From assembly GCA_002104985.1 (NCBI GenBank), contig MCGO01000151.1, positions 23,501-87,500 of the forward strand: DNA of 64,000 bases, written 5' to 3'. Under the pieces are notes generated by a model. It saw nothing but the letters and a program-made list of their open reading frames with translations, did no database searches and was not told the origin of the DNA. Position numbers and translations under genes: made by a program. Shown here piece after piece: positions 1 through 11,341 of this stretch (position 1 is its first letter; the number at the start of each line of letters is the position of its first letter). The stretch comes from Rhizoclosmatium globosum. Taxonomy: Eukaryota; Chytridiomycota; Chytridiomycetes; Chytridiales; Chytriomycetaceae.

Positions 1-64
1 TGTGTAGGTGCATGGGGAGGAGGTTAGGTTATTTAGAGGTGGGATTAAGGGAGGGGAGGGGTTT

Positions 65-432
65 TTACTTGTGGAGGTGGGAGAAGAGGGTGCGGAAGTA
101 TTCGTTTGTGATGAGGTTGGTTTGGACGCATATTCTTTTGAGGGTTGCGTGTTCTTTGATGTATGGGGTTTCTAGAGGGAGCAACAATGAGATTACAATA
201 TAGAGTGTACGGATATCAACTTACTTAACAGCAGTTGCTGAATTGGACGCGTTAGAATAAACGTTTCACAGAACGTGAATGGTCCAATGGCCGAATTCAG
301 CAAATGTCTCAACGCAAGAATAAATCCAGAAGCTAGTTTCGACCGTGTAGCAGTGGCAATACATTCAGCCCTCGAATACACAATCGATTCAGGCAACGTC
401 GCCGCCGCCACAGCCGCATTATTATACGCCAT
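65..432 (-). CDS. Small hypothetical protein, two exons, about 104 aa
   Basis: Not recognised. The start is the ATG at 432, with sequence MAYNNAAVAAATLPES. A GTAAGT donor follows the codons for QQLLL, and a CTCTAG acceptor restores an open frame (KTPYIKEHATLKR..FSHLHK) ending in TAA at 65-67. Without splicing the frame would end in an unrelated tail, so the intron is well supported. The protein is helical-looking, with no signal peptide, obvious membrane segment or metal motif. It is transcribed in the same direction as the RhoGEF that ends about 45 bases upstream of its start, so the spacing is tight. No function is proposed. Confidence 0.5.
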
Positions 433-474
433 CTTCTCCTCTACTCCAAAAAATAATCAGTACCCCAAGCCACC

Positions 475-3400
475 TTAAAAAACCCACAAACCTCTCCCCT
501 CAATCTCCTCACACAACCCCCTCAAAACCTCCAAATCACTCAACCGCTCCCAACACCGCTTCTTCACAGGACTCGTACCCCCAACCGTCTTCCGAAACCA
601 CGTCGGCCGCCTCCCCTGCGTCCCAACCGCCCGAATCCCTCCTCCACCCCCACCACCACCTCCTCCAAACTTGGAATCAACAGAAACATTCGACATGGTC
701 CGAACCCTCCCAAACCCAAACCCGATTTTCTTTTCAGGGCTACTATCCCCTCTCTCTGACGCGTAGAACGACCCGGCGTCTGAATCGGTAACAGAGGCTC
801 GGTCGGTGTCCGTGTTGCTGAAGAGGCTTGCGGTGGATTGACGGCGGGACCTTGTCTTCAGGATCTGCTTACACGCGAACGACGCTTTTCGGAGGAGTGA
901 GACGCGTGGGAATGTGTGGAGTGTGGTTGTTAGATGGAGTTTTCGGAGGTGTGTGTGGAGAGGGGTGTGTGGGGATGTGAAGTGGAGGGGTGTTGTTGAG
1001 GTGTGGAAGAGTGTGGATGAGAGGGTTTCTTGGCCGTGGAGGGAGTGGAGTTGTGGTGGTTTTATGCTGTGGGATTGGGTTGTGCGGAAGAGGAAGTCGG
1101 TTTGGATTTTGGGGGATGAGAAGGCTCCAAAGTAAGCTGTGATTGTGGCGTATTTAGAATGGAACCAAGATTTTGGGTGGGTTGACTTACTGTATTTCTT
1201 GATGACTTGTGAGGCGATGTTGTCCATAATGCTGGAATCAATTCCAAACACAAATCCAACGTCCGCGTATACAGTGTTCTTGAATCCAGCTTTCTCGAGC
1301 GAATCAACAGACTTGAGCATTCTATAGTACACAGAAATTTCATCGCGTTTCATGACGTATATAGGTATCCTTTTATGACTCGCCCCAATGTAACAGTGTC
1401 CCCAGGTGTGCGATATCCATACATGTCTGATTTCACGGAACATAGTGTCACAGTACACTTCCGACTCACAAATAAAACGAAGAATTGTTTCGTTCTTTTC
1501 GGCGTTTGGATTCAATGTGTACTTGATCACAAAGATGATTTCTACAAACCAGGATTAAATCCACCGTTAAAAAACAAGCGCGTACAATACCTCGTCCATC
1601 CCTCTCCACAGCAACTAAATCTTCCATCCCCACATACCGTTGAACTCGATACGCAACCTTCCCCCCGCTCCGTTCCTGCCACTTCCCCAAAAACAAAACC
1701 ATATCACTCAAAAGCATGACCCCACATCCAACACCGCCACTCACGACTTCCCAATTCAACGGACTCGCTTCAACAACGTAATCTGAAAGATAACTTCGAT
1801 GCGCAGAGACAATCTCGCTGTTGTCGAGAGCTTTACCCAGTTTGATCATGAAGGTTTTTGCTTCGAGTTCTTCCATTGTGCATTCGATGCGTCGACTCAA
1901 GATGTGGATGCGAGTAGCAGTTGTGAGGAAGAGGGGTGACAGTGGGTGTGTTGTTGGAGTGCATTGGAGGATACTCGTTACTCCGCTCCGGAGGTAGTGA
2001 AGGCGGGAAAAGGGAAGAGCAACTAAGGTATTGATGTCGTGGTATGTTCCGTTGTTTTTCTTCTGGATTACCTCGTATGCGATCTATACCAAGGAATCAG
2101 CATGTGTAATATTAAGAAGAGCAACATACTTCGAATTGCATCTTGACATCGTCTTTGTCCTTGAACTTGTCGAGCATTTCTTGGAATGGAGTCACATCTT
2201 TTACCGCCTTGAGAATGAGAGGTTCAAACTGGTCAACCTGTCATTGCGTCGTGAGTAAGGTTGATGGAATGAATACACCGTCATACATATTCCAAGAGCA
2301 ATCTAATATAAACTTGCATATTTGGCTTCGGTTGATCAAAGTACTTGGATTTCAACACACTCGAAAATGCGGCCGAAATCTTTTTGAACTCGGAGACGTC
2401 GGGAAAGCAATTGATGAGGTGGTATTTGTCCATCGAGAAGGCTTTATCTTCTTTGATTCGAGTTTCGAAGCATGCGTACACATCCTTATCATCATATCAG
2501 CATTATATTCGACGTAGAGAGACCAACTTGCCATCATCATTTCCAGATTCTTTTGATATTTGACTTCAATGTCGTATATTTCCATAAATAATCCGTTTCG
2601 TTTTTCTGGTTCGTCAATCTACAGAACAATGAATAAATAAATCGAAAATTTGAACTCAAAATAGACTCACGGGGCTTCGACCAGGGTCTTTGAATTCATC
2701 CACGCCAGGCCTCTTCAGATCTTGATCTAATCTCCGATTAAAAATCCGTCACAGAATAAAACGATGCTCCATACCTTTTCCAAATAAATCCATAAGCGCA
2801 GGCCCCTTTCTATCAAACGCAAATACAGAAACGGCAGGTACGCCAAACACACCCTCAAAGTCATCAAAACACGGTACCCCCTCCGTCGAATCATACACAT
2901 CCACCACAACATCCTGCACAGGATGATACTTGAAACAGTTCCCGAACGATTTAAGAAGCGGGGCCAGTTGATCGGCAGTCAATTCATCAGAATACCTCGC
3001 CGATGCGAAAAAGGCGTCAGATGCAGCCTGCAACTCTTTTTGATCAGATTCGGAGGCTCCTTTGTGAGACATGCTGTGAACGGAATGGTATCGCGTGTGA
3101 TCTGAGTCATGGGCTGTTTCAGATAGAGTTGTAGTTGAGGAACGTGATTGGGAAGTCCAGAGATATCCATATCGGCTCATAAATTTTGCGAGAACAAAAG
3201 CAGCGCATTTGTAAAAGTCGTGAGATTCTGATAAAGCTGGGTCAAGTGGATATCGAAACACTCCCTAATTTAGGCGTAAGTGAAGACTGATGAGATTGAA
3301 GTGACACGCACCAGTTTTGACCGAACGCATCCATTTCTCTTTTCTTTGTCGATAGAAACTATAATAACACCAACTGGCTCCAAGCTTCCAAACGCGTAGA

Positions 3401-3848
3401 AATGAGTTGGATCTGTATTGTCAAACAAGATGTCAAAACACTGAAACTAACAGAAGCCCTCAAAACCCAAACAGGCAATATACTTACCAAATTCGAATGC
3501 TCCAGATTTAAGTTCTTTGATGTATTCTTGAGCAGACTGATCCGGACAGTTCCCACCAAGTTGAGCCTCAACGTTGAATCCCGCCACTGAAAGATTCGAT
3601 AGCTCAGCACCATCATACACATACTCTGCTTCAGTAAAAATAGGCTCCAAATTGTTTAGTTTGCATGCCAAAGCAATTGAAGGATTCGCTTTAATGTCGA
3701 GAGAAGAAGACGAGTTTGACTTTGTGACTGACGATGGCGATGAAGAGATTCTGTCACTCAGTGTTTTGGATGATATCGAGCGCATCAGAAAGTGCCCGAT
3801 TTCTCCAATGAAGGACGAGTTTGTGGTTGGACTGAGCGGGGCACTCAT
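475..3848 (-). CDS. DH-PH domain Rho guanine-nucleotide exchange factor
   Basis: Likely activates a Rho-family GTPase at the membrane or cortex. The gene has many short introns; examples are 3441-3487 (GTAAGT..TTTCAG), one around 3264-3320 and one around 2640-2670. I start it at the ATG at 3848 (MSAPLSPTTNS), because the longer frame upstream opens only with TTG. The first roughly 350 residues are unassigned and serine-rich. A DH-like helical block follows (EIYDIEVKYQKNLEMMM, then DKYHLINCFPDVSEFKKIS, then FEPLILKAVKDVTPFQEML). Next comes a PH-like block (GVMLLSDMVLFLGKWQER, VAYRVQRYVGMEDLVAVE). The C-terminal tail is rich in Ser and contains a Gly run. The DH-PH order is what is expected of the family; subfamily and GTPase target cannot be assigned from the sequence. 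Confidence 0.6.
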
Positions 3849-3926
3849 TTTTTTGATGGAATTTGTGGATAAACTCAAACAAGAAAAATGAATGTCACGT
3901 TTCTAAAGTTAATTTATCTCAACCTC

Positions 3927-6728
3927 TCACAATCCCTCCAACGTACTCTCATACTTGACGCGTACAAGTATTTTCCCCACATCGTCGTCCTTCTTTGTAT
4001 CCCCACCAGCAGCAACAGCAACAGCACCGCGATTGCTCAGCCGATCCCCATTTATCAATGGCATACAAACCTCCCACGCTCGATCCCTCCGCTTCTCACC
4101 ACAATAATCTTCCACATCCACTACAATAAACCCAAGAAGCGCGTCACCGACTCCAAGACTACTTCGACTCCACACTTCAACCAGAAGGGACGCCTCCCTT
4201 GGTCTCCGTACCGCCCACATGAACGATGAATTGAAGATTGGATTCTGGGAAGACTTTACAGTAGAGGTCGTGACGAGAGAATGTTGATGTCGATGTGGAA
4301 GTGTGAATGAAGCTGTAGAGTTTGTCGGCACAGCTTGTTTCGAAGTCGATGGTGGTGGTGGAATACTCTCGGCAGCAGGTGCAACAGGTGGAGGAGGAGC
4401 AGGTGCAGCTTGAAACAAACTCGTCAACCATTCCACAGAACTCTGCGGCGCAGTTTTCTGTCCTCCAACCTCCTTCACAGGCGGCGCCTCAGCCACAACA
4501 GGTTTCACAACCTCACTTTTCGGGCTAGGCACTCCCCTCCCTTCCCCCATATCCATAAACTTGAGCACACAATACGGATTCACATTCGCTTCAACACCCA
4601 TAAACCCAGCCCCCTTCTTCAACCCATCACAACCAACAACTTCAACCCGAAACACACCAATAGGATGCACCCAACCAGCTTTATCACCTGGAACCCCAGC
4701 CGCTTTCAGAACCTTCTGGAACCCGATAGCCCCACGCGGGGGAGTTGGGAAGTCCTTCACGAGCGGGAACACGTTCACAGACTTATTTGGACTGTCTGTA
4801 GCAACACGAACGAGAAACCGGCCTTCACAGCCAGGATCCAACGTTGTCGGGAACAGGACGTATCGTCCAGGTGACAAACGGATACGGGTGAAGATTTCGC
4901 GCGTGTCAATGTAGGGTACTAAAGCGGCGACGTCGTATGTGAGTTTATGGACACGGTATTTGCGGTTTTCTTCGACGTGGAGGAGTGTGAATCCGATGCT
5001 GTTGAGAGGTTGTTTGTACGATGGAGTTGGGAGGGAATAGAGTGTATCGGCTGAAGAACGTAATGGATGTTTTGCGACGAGTGTTGTGGTGGATGGGAGA
5101 GGGGTGTCGCTTTGGATTATGCTGATGAGGAGTGGACTTGGGGTTTGAATGTCGATTACAAACTGTGGGTTTTGAGGGAATGTGTCAGGGTTCTTGATGG
5201 AACCGCCTGCTGTTTTCGATGCTATCGACCAAGAGGAGTAGAACTGCCATGCGTTAGAATGTCCGTACTTAATTTGCCGACAGATAATGATTGATGTAAA
5301 GTACTTGATAAAGTCCTACACGAATGAAGGTGAATAAGTGACAAACAACAATACGAATCGTACCTCAAAACTCATAAAGAAACTTCCATCCTTCCCCTCC
5401 TCCAACTCCAGCCTTCTCATTTCTTGTCTAGTAACAAGCTGCCATTCTTCGCTCCACGCTGTACCCCATTTTCCTTTGAATCCACCAGACCCTCCCCAAG
5501 GATTCCTCAATTTGACTAAATCGACTGGCCGTCTTCGCATATTCGACATGCGGATTTTAACTTTGATGACGTTTGTAACAGCATATGAGTGGCCATACAA
5601 GAGCCCTTGCTCATTCGTTTGAGAAACTGACGAAGGTGAAGAATCTGAAGAAGCTGGTGTTGGTTGTTTCATTGAACAACTGACAAGCGATCCAGCCTTA
5701 ATCTCTTTCAACAAAAAGCTGAATAGTTTATCATACTGCGTTGAAGGCTTTGGAGTCGCTGCACTTGCTGTGGAAGGCCCAGATGTACTTTGGAATTCAG
5801 CCATGGCTTCAGCAGAGCGAAGATTGATTTGCTCTGGCACGTTTCCTGAAAGATCAACAAACGCGCTTGTTGGAGAAGTTGTGGCAAGGGCGGCGTAATT
5901 TGAATGAAAAAGCTTTGCATAGGCCTTTTCGAGGAGAGAAACTCCGAATTCAGATGGATCTAGTGGAGTAATAATCAGTGAATCACATCTGTGGATCCTT
6001 CATACTGTTACCTTTGGATCGCGCATAAATAAGCTCACCAGATGGAGTACACGGCAGGTAATCATCCACAACAACTTCGACCCACTTTCCAAAAACAAAG
6101 AACCTGAATCGAAAGATTCCAGGATGTAAGTCAGGACTGCGGTGGTACCCTCTGTAATAATTCCCACGTTTTCTTGCATCCTATGAATCCAACATAAGAA
6201 TTTTGAGAGTATGGGGGGTCAATGAGAACTAAACTGTGTCATTGATCCAGTCTTGCTCTGTTATTTCAGGAACGACTTTGTCTAGGAGGGTGGGATGAAT
6301 TGTCATGGCTGCGATGGCGTTGACTAGCCAATGGTGCCCTAACAGACCCTATCACTCAAATTCAATATCACTTAAAATATACTTATATTATAAGTTTACA
6401 GGAGTAATATTTGCAGAGACTGAGTTTCTGATGAAAAGCGTTGGCTGTGGCGCCAATTCACAAGCTCGAATCCAGACAACTTCTTCATTATCTGGAGGCT
6501 TCACACCAGGTCCATAGAGTGAAACATCTGAGGGTGGGAATATCTGATGAAGGAGGAAAAGCGATGAGTTGTTTGTGGCCAAGCTTTGGACATGTTACAT
6601 CGTCAACGAAGCGTCGTCGATTCTTTGCGTGAAGTGAGAATAGTTTGGAGTAGTCTGAGAAAGAGCTTAATAACTATTGGTAACTGTGGCTTCTTGTACC
6701 TTGGCTATGGAGGTGCTCAAGCATTTCT
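3927..6728 (-). CDS. Calpain-family protein with C-terminal C2 domain, predicted catalytically dead
   Basis: The order matches CAPN5/TRA-3-type calpains: CysPc protease core, beta-sandwich domain III, then a C2 domain (GVFRVEVVGCDGL, NPYCVLKF, NPIFNSSFMW). N-terminal exons give KNRRRFVDD joined to IFPPSDVSLYGPG and VVWIRACELAPQPTLF. Then comes the active-site segment GLLGHHWLVNAIAAM, where the family has Gly-Asp/Asn-Cys-Trp. The codons at the Asp-Cys positions are CAC CAT (plus-strand 6331-6336), so the nucleophile is His. The other two catalytic positions are intact (LLYGHSYAVTNV and KLRNPWG). Downstream core blocks FGKWVEVVVDDYLP and LLEKAYAKLF are also present, so the fold is probably kept. 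I infer a non-proteolytic calpain, comparable in principle to vertebrate calpain-6. The first exon and start (perhaps ATG near 6726) are uncertain. Confidence 0.7.
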
Positions 6729-7002
6729 TTGGTGGAGTTTCAATTTGATTTGCTTATTTCTTATTATTGTGGCTCAGCCCGTGATTTATTTACACTGACA
6801 CTTTCTTTATTAAACATCAAGTATATTCCATGTGTTGTATTCATCAGTACCATACTCAAAGGAACCGTAAAAGTAATCCGATGATGGAAAAATCAAAGAA
6901 AGACAACATGAATTAATTTGATAATAAAGGAAAAGAAGAGAAATGAATAGATTTAATAAGGGAAGAGATAGAATTGGAAGGGGTGGAAAAGAAACCAAAC
7001 AA

Positions 7003-7973
7003 ATGGCCACAACATCGCACTCCCTCCTTCACAATCCAACAGCCACTTTCTCAAGAGCAGTTGTCACCGTCTTTGTTTCATCGGAAGGTGTTACTAGTGA
7101 GCGCAGATTTGACAGGGGAACTTCCATTGCTGCTCTAAAGGTGGGTCCCTAATACAACACCCTCCAACTCCTCATAGCATAAGCTGCTCTAGTCCCCTCC
7201 TCGAACCCACCCTGCTCCCTACCTCCAACTACCACCAGCTACACCAGGCTACTTTAAAGCCGCTTTCTAAACATTTGAACAGGAACGCCTCGAACCAATC
7301 ACCGGAATTCCAACATCCTCAATGCGCCTCACTCTCTTTTCCGCATCCGATTCGCCACTTTGCCAAATCGACGACGACGAAAAGCTTCTCGGATTTTATC
7401 CAATCGACGACTTTTGCAGAATCCACGCAACTGACTCAAATCCACACAGACAAAAGGGCGCGTTTACCGACGTGTCCCAGGTGAAAAAGTTTGAAATTAC
7501 TGATGAGGAATACGAAAAGAGGAACGGTGCGTGCGGGATCTCTCTTTTGGTTATTGAAATTGCTTATTGTTGTTATGTGCTCAGACTCTGTCCGTGCTTT
7601 TAAGCAGCGCATGAAGCTGGGAAGATTCGCGGATGCAGCCTCAACAACGTCATCCACACCCGCACAAGACGAATTCAAGGAGGAAGCGTCAAAAATAAAT
7701 GTAGGGGACCGGTGTCAAGTCATTTCAGAAGAGGCGGGTGGTCTAGCAAAGAGGGGTACCGTGAAATTCGTGGGACTGACTCAATTCAAGCCTGGATATT
7801 GGGTGGGGATTGAGTATGATGAACCAGTTGGGAAACACGATGGGTCCGTTGGTGGGGAACGGTATTTTGATGCGAAAAACAAGTACGCTGCTTTTGCTCG
7901 GCCCAACCGCGTGCAAGTGGGGGACTATCCTGAAGAGGACTTGTTTGCGGATTTGGAGGATGATGAAATGTAG
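7003..7973 (+). CDS. TBCB: Tubulin-folding cofactor B (ubiquitin-like + CAP-Gly)
   Basis: Cofactor B helps fold and recycle alpha-tubulin in the cytosol. Three exons fit a continuous frame: 7003-7140, 7283-7526 and 7585-7973, giving 256 aa. The N-terminal part is the ubiquitin-like domain (VVTVFVSSEGVTSERRFD, LEPITGIPTSSMRLTLF). A linker leads to the CAP-Gly domain (INVGDRCQVISEEAGGLAKRG, GYWVGIEYDEPVGKHDGSVGG, ERYFDAKNKYAAFARPNRV). The protein ends in Asp-Glu-Met, similar to the acidic hydrophobic tail by which cofactor B binds cofactor E. Length and domain order match the family, so the assignment is strong. It faces the calpain gene head to head; the roughly 280 bases between them probably hold both promoters. 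Confidence 0.9.
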
Positions 7974-8302
7974 TCAAGCTATTTAATATACTATTTGAAG
8001 TGTCGAATAAAGAATTTGGGAACTGCGTCAATGAATGAACTCACAACCAGTACTGCACTAAAAAAATGGTATGTCAACGTCAAGTGACTTCATGTTTCAT
8101 GTGTGTTGTTGTCACCTTGAGTGAAGATGGATTGTAAATGGGCGTCCAGAACCTTCAAGGCCGAACCATAACCACAATGATTCCAACCGAACGGCCCTGC
8201 TTTCACTGTTCAGATTAACAATCCATCAAAATGACAGCCACTTATTGTTCCTAATTCCAAGTAATTGGCATTCTGGGTTAACTAAAAGTAGTATTGCCAG
8301 AA
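7974..8302. other. Intergenic, nothing recognised
   Basis: This stretch between cofactor B and tRNA-Leu shows no convincing open frame or RNA fold on either strand. It should contain the 3' UTR of cofactor B. Confidence 0.5.
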
Positions 8303-8384
8303 GGGCAGTTGACCGAGCGGTCTAAGGTGTCACGTTAAGGCCGTGATCTATTCGTAGGCGTGGGTTCGAATCCCACACTGCTCA
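8303..8384 (+). tRNA. tRNA-Leu (anticodon AAG)
   Basis: The acceptor stem GGGCAGT pairs with ACTGCTC. The D arm is ACC..GGT, the anticodon stem TCACG/CGTGA encloses loop TTAAGGC (anticodon AAG), and the variable arm is long, as in class II tRNAs. The T arm is GTGGG-TTCGAAT-CCCAC and the discriminator base is A. No intron. Confidence 0.93.
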
Positions 8385-8744
8385 CACGTTTTAGAGGCGG
8401 CGGTGAAGAAGCGGTGTGGTGAGTTGGTCATGGTGGACATGATGGGATGGTGTGGTCTGATCAAATCAATGCGCCAAATATTGGCCAAATATCTTCAGAT
8501 TTCAAAATGCTCTGAATTAGTGTCTCAATGCAGAGAATGGTGGACAGGGTGGTTTGTCGACAGAATGTCATACAACAAAAGGTGAGCTTTTTAACTCAAC
8601 CAACATCCAAAACTTACGCGTTTTCATACACCACAATAACCCAAAAACTCATTTGTATACGTATAAACTACTTTTGCATTCAGTTCCGCGCCGTTTGTGG
8701 GAAAACTATGAGTTTCTAATTTCTAACAACACGAAACAAGCCGT
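8385..8744. other. Intergenic between two tRNA genes, nothing recognised
   Basis: Short open frames exist on the plus strand, but they have no recognisable protein character or supported start. I see no gene here. Confidence 0.5.
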
Positions 8745-8816
8745 TCCTAGATCGTCTAGTGGCTAAGATTCGGCCCTCTCACGGCCGCGACCGGGGTTCA
8801 ATTCCCCGTCTGGGAG
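8745..8816 (+). tRNA. tRNA-Glu (anticodon CTC)
   Basis: The acceptor TCCTAGA pairs with TCTGGGA (one G-U pair). The D arm contains TCTAGTGGCTAAGA, the anticodon stem-loop is CGGCC-CTCTCAC-GGCCG (anticodon CTC), and the T arm is CGGGG-TTCAATT-CCCCG. Closely matches eukaryotic tRNA-Glu; no intron. Confidence 0.93.
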
Positions 8817-9026
8817 CACTCTTATTATTTAGCTTTTGTTGTGGGGTAGTGTGTTGTGGTATTTGACACAATTGTGTGGAATTCGCACTTGCCTCGATTT
8901 TGCTCCACTTGACAGTCATTTCAGACTGCACATTATATTATACACCCTAATTATTCTTCGTGTTATCTGCTTTTCTCAAAGAATATACTTGATATTAAAA
9001 ACTCTGTTAACTTTAGGAATAACTAC

Positions 9027-11188
9027 TCAAGAAAAACCAATGTACGATTCAGGAACAAGTCCCTCTTTCCACACACCGTTGGAACACACTCGAACTTTCG
9101 ACCATCCATCATCTTGGGCGTCGACAAGCTGAACATCGTCACCTGTATTTGCTGAAATTTCTTGACTGTTGGGTGCAGCCTGGAAATCGTACAACATCTT
9201 TCCATTCTTCTTTTGTGGCACGGCAGGGGCTGGTGCCGAAACTGTTGCAGCTTCTCCTGTTGGACTTGTAACATCCATTTTGTTCGCTGTTGGAGAAGTC
9301 AAACTAGCAGTCGTTACAATCGGGACAATTGTTGTAGGACCTGCACTGTAGGAAACAGGCGATGGCAACACGTCTCCAGCCTGAATACTCTTTCCTCTCA
9401 ACGATTCCGGAAGCTCAGGTTCTTTCGCTTTATCAATTCCTGCAACGTACACTTGCAAACGATGCTTTCTGAGACCCAGATTATCGATCCGAGTAGCAAG
9501 GCTTTGTTTCTGGAACGTTAGTTCGTTGAGTTGTTTTGGGTCCGCAGACGACTTGGCCGAAACGACGGCTAGAAGGGACTCGACAGCGGAAAGTTTTGCT
9601 GTCGCGTCTGTGATTTCTTTATCGAAAGATTTGATTCTTGTGACTGCAAGTGAGCGGCCTTTTTTGGGTGGCGCTGTAAGGATCGTGTCATCATCGTCCT
9701 TAAATGCAATTAAATTAGTTTTTTAAGATGATGCTATGTGAGCACAGACCACGTCAAGCAAAGATTCAGTTCCGGAACGACTATGCGCCGCCGAGGCAAC
9801 ACCTCCGACAACTGCTGCTGCACCGCCAAGAGCCGCAGCAACTTTTAAGCTACCAGGTTTCTTGAAATTTGCATCTCTCGCAGACTTGAAATCATTGAGT
9901 CAATTAATCTCGAAAGTTTACCGATAAATAACTTACAGCTCTCTCTTCAAATCCAAAATCAGCAGGCGGATATTCATCATCGATTCTTAAACACGCAATT
10001 GCAAACTGCGTATCAGAATCGGCATTTACATTCCCAAAGACGGTGCTCATTTCTTCGAGACCTTCGATATACATTGGGATGAGTGAGGAGTAGAATTCGT
10101 AATACTTTTGAAGCGCTGTTCGCGTTGCACGGATACGAAACTTAAAAACGTATTCGAAGTAAGTAAGATGCGATGTATTGACAAGTTTCTTACGTTTTCA
10201 TCATCGGTTTGAATGTCCGTTAAAACTTGAGGAAGGAATTCAAGGAAGTGAGTTTGTTTCTTCGCGTTTGTCTCGACTGTTGATACCGTTTTTAGAGCCT
10301 CAGCAATTTGCAAATATGAGTAAATACCGATTATCTTTTGATAGGCTTCCATCGCGTCTGATGCAGCGAGTGCCTTCTTGTCTGCATCCGCCTTGGCCTG
10401 AGGAAAAGAATAAGACGCGTTTAAGGTTCGTGGGCGCACTTACAGTATCCAAGTCTTTTTGAGCTGTGTTTTTATTCGCTGAAACTTTGGCAAGGTACGC
10501 TTTCGCAGTCTCCATGTTTTTTTTCTCGGCTTCGAACTTCTCACGTAACTGAATTTAGACAGTCGTTAATCTTGGATTTAGGTGGCGCACAAATGTACCT
10601 TTTCCATCGCATTGACCTGTGTTTGGAGCTCAGCAGTTCCTTTCCGAATCTTATCGAATTTCTGGGTTTCGTGGTTAGAGTAATTCGTCAAAACCATTGT
10701 TGACATGTACCTCTTTGAACTTCGCGTCATTTTCTTTACTCTGGTATTTTAGAGTCTTTCGCAACTCAGTGTTGATTTTATCTGAGATTCCAAAGTGAAC
10801 TGTTGCAACGGAATCGGCTTCAACGAGCATCTGTTGCCACGCCTTTCCCATCGAACTAATCAAGCGATCGATTTTAAGCCATAGTTGCCTCATGGCAATC
10901 GTACCTTTCTAGAACTGTTTTGACCGCAACACCTCCGCGACCCATCTTCTTTGTAATCTCATCTTTACAAGGTTTCACAAGCTTTTGAAGGCTGTGCGCG
11001 TACTCAGCCTCAATCTCTGCGCGTCGCTTCATAAACTCATTGATGGACATCATCAGCTCTGTTCCCTCCGATGTATACGTTTCGAGTTCTTTCCATTGAT
11101 CCTATTCTCAGCTATTAGTGGTAGGATATTTATGGAATGGAGAACGTGCCCATAGTTGATGCCCAAAAGTGGGGATTGCAGTAGTCAT
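9027..11188 (-). CDS. F-BAR-HR1-SH3 protein, CIP4/Toca-1-like
   Basis: Predicted to bend membrane and promote actin assembly during endocytosis. The ATG at 11188 gives MTTAIPTFGHQLW, joined to DQWKELETYTSEGTELMM, the opening helix of an F-BAR domain. The F-BAR helices continue through the 10-11 kb exons (RRAEIEAEYAHSLQKLV). After a low-complexity Ala/Gly linker comes a coiled HR1/REM-like segment (around 9450-9650: LNELTFQKQSLATRIDNLGL). The C-terminus is an SH3 domain (KMLYDFQAAPNSQEIS, DDVQLVDAQDDGWSKVRV, GLVPESYIGF). F-BAR, HR1, SH3 is the Toca/CIP4 order; fungal Bzz1 is the other candidate. The first intron (11102-11149) appears to start with GC rather than GT. Confidence 0.75.
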
Positions 11189-11341
11189 GATGAAATTACG
11201 TATGAATATAATGCCTCAAAGATGGAGGAGGAACAATAGGGAAAGTTGGAAACAATGGGCAGAGTTCGATGTGGAAAGTGAAGGAATTGTCACACTTTCT
11301 TTCCAAACAAACGACGGCACCAACGCTTTTTCGTACACCTA

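Noticed and set aside
3849..3878. Earlier start of the RhoGEF at 3878
   Set aside because: That position is TTG; the first ATG in frame is at 3848. Similar non-ATG extensions were trimmed for AFG3, protease copy 1, the F-box protein at 36926 and RTA1 copy 1.
4322..4914. Plus-strand frames opposite the calpain C2 region
   Set aside because: The minus strand shows clear C2 and domain III sequence; the plus frames are low-complexity shadows.
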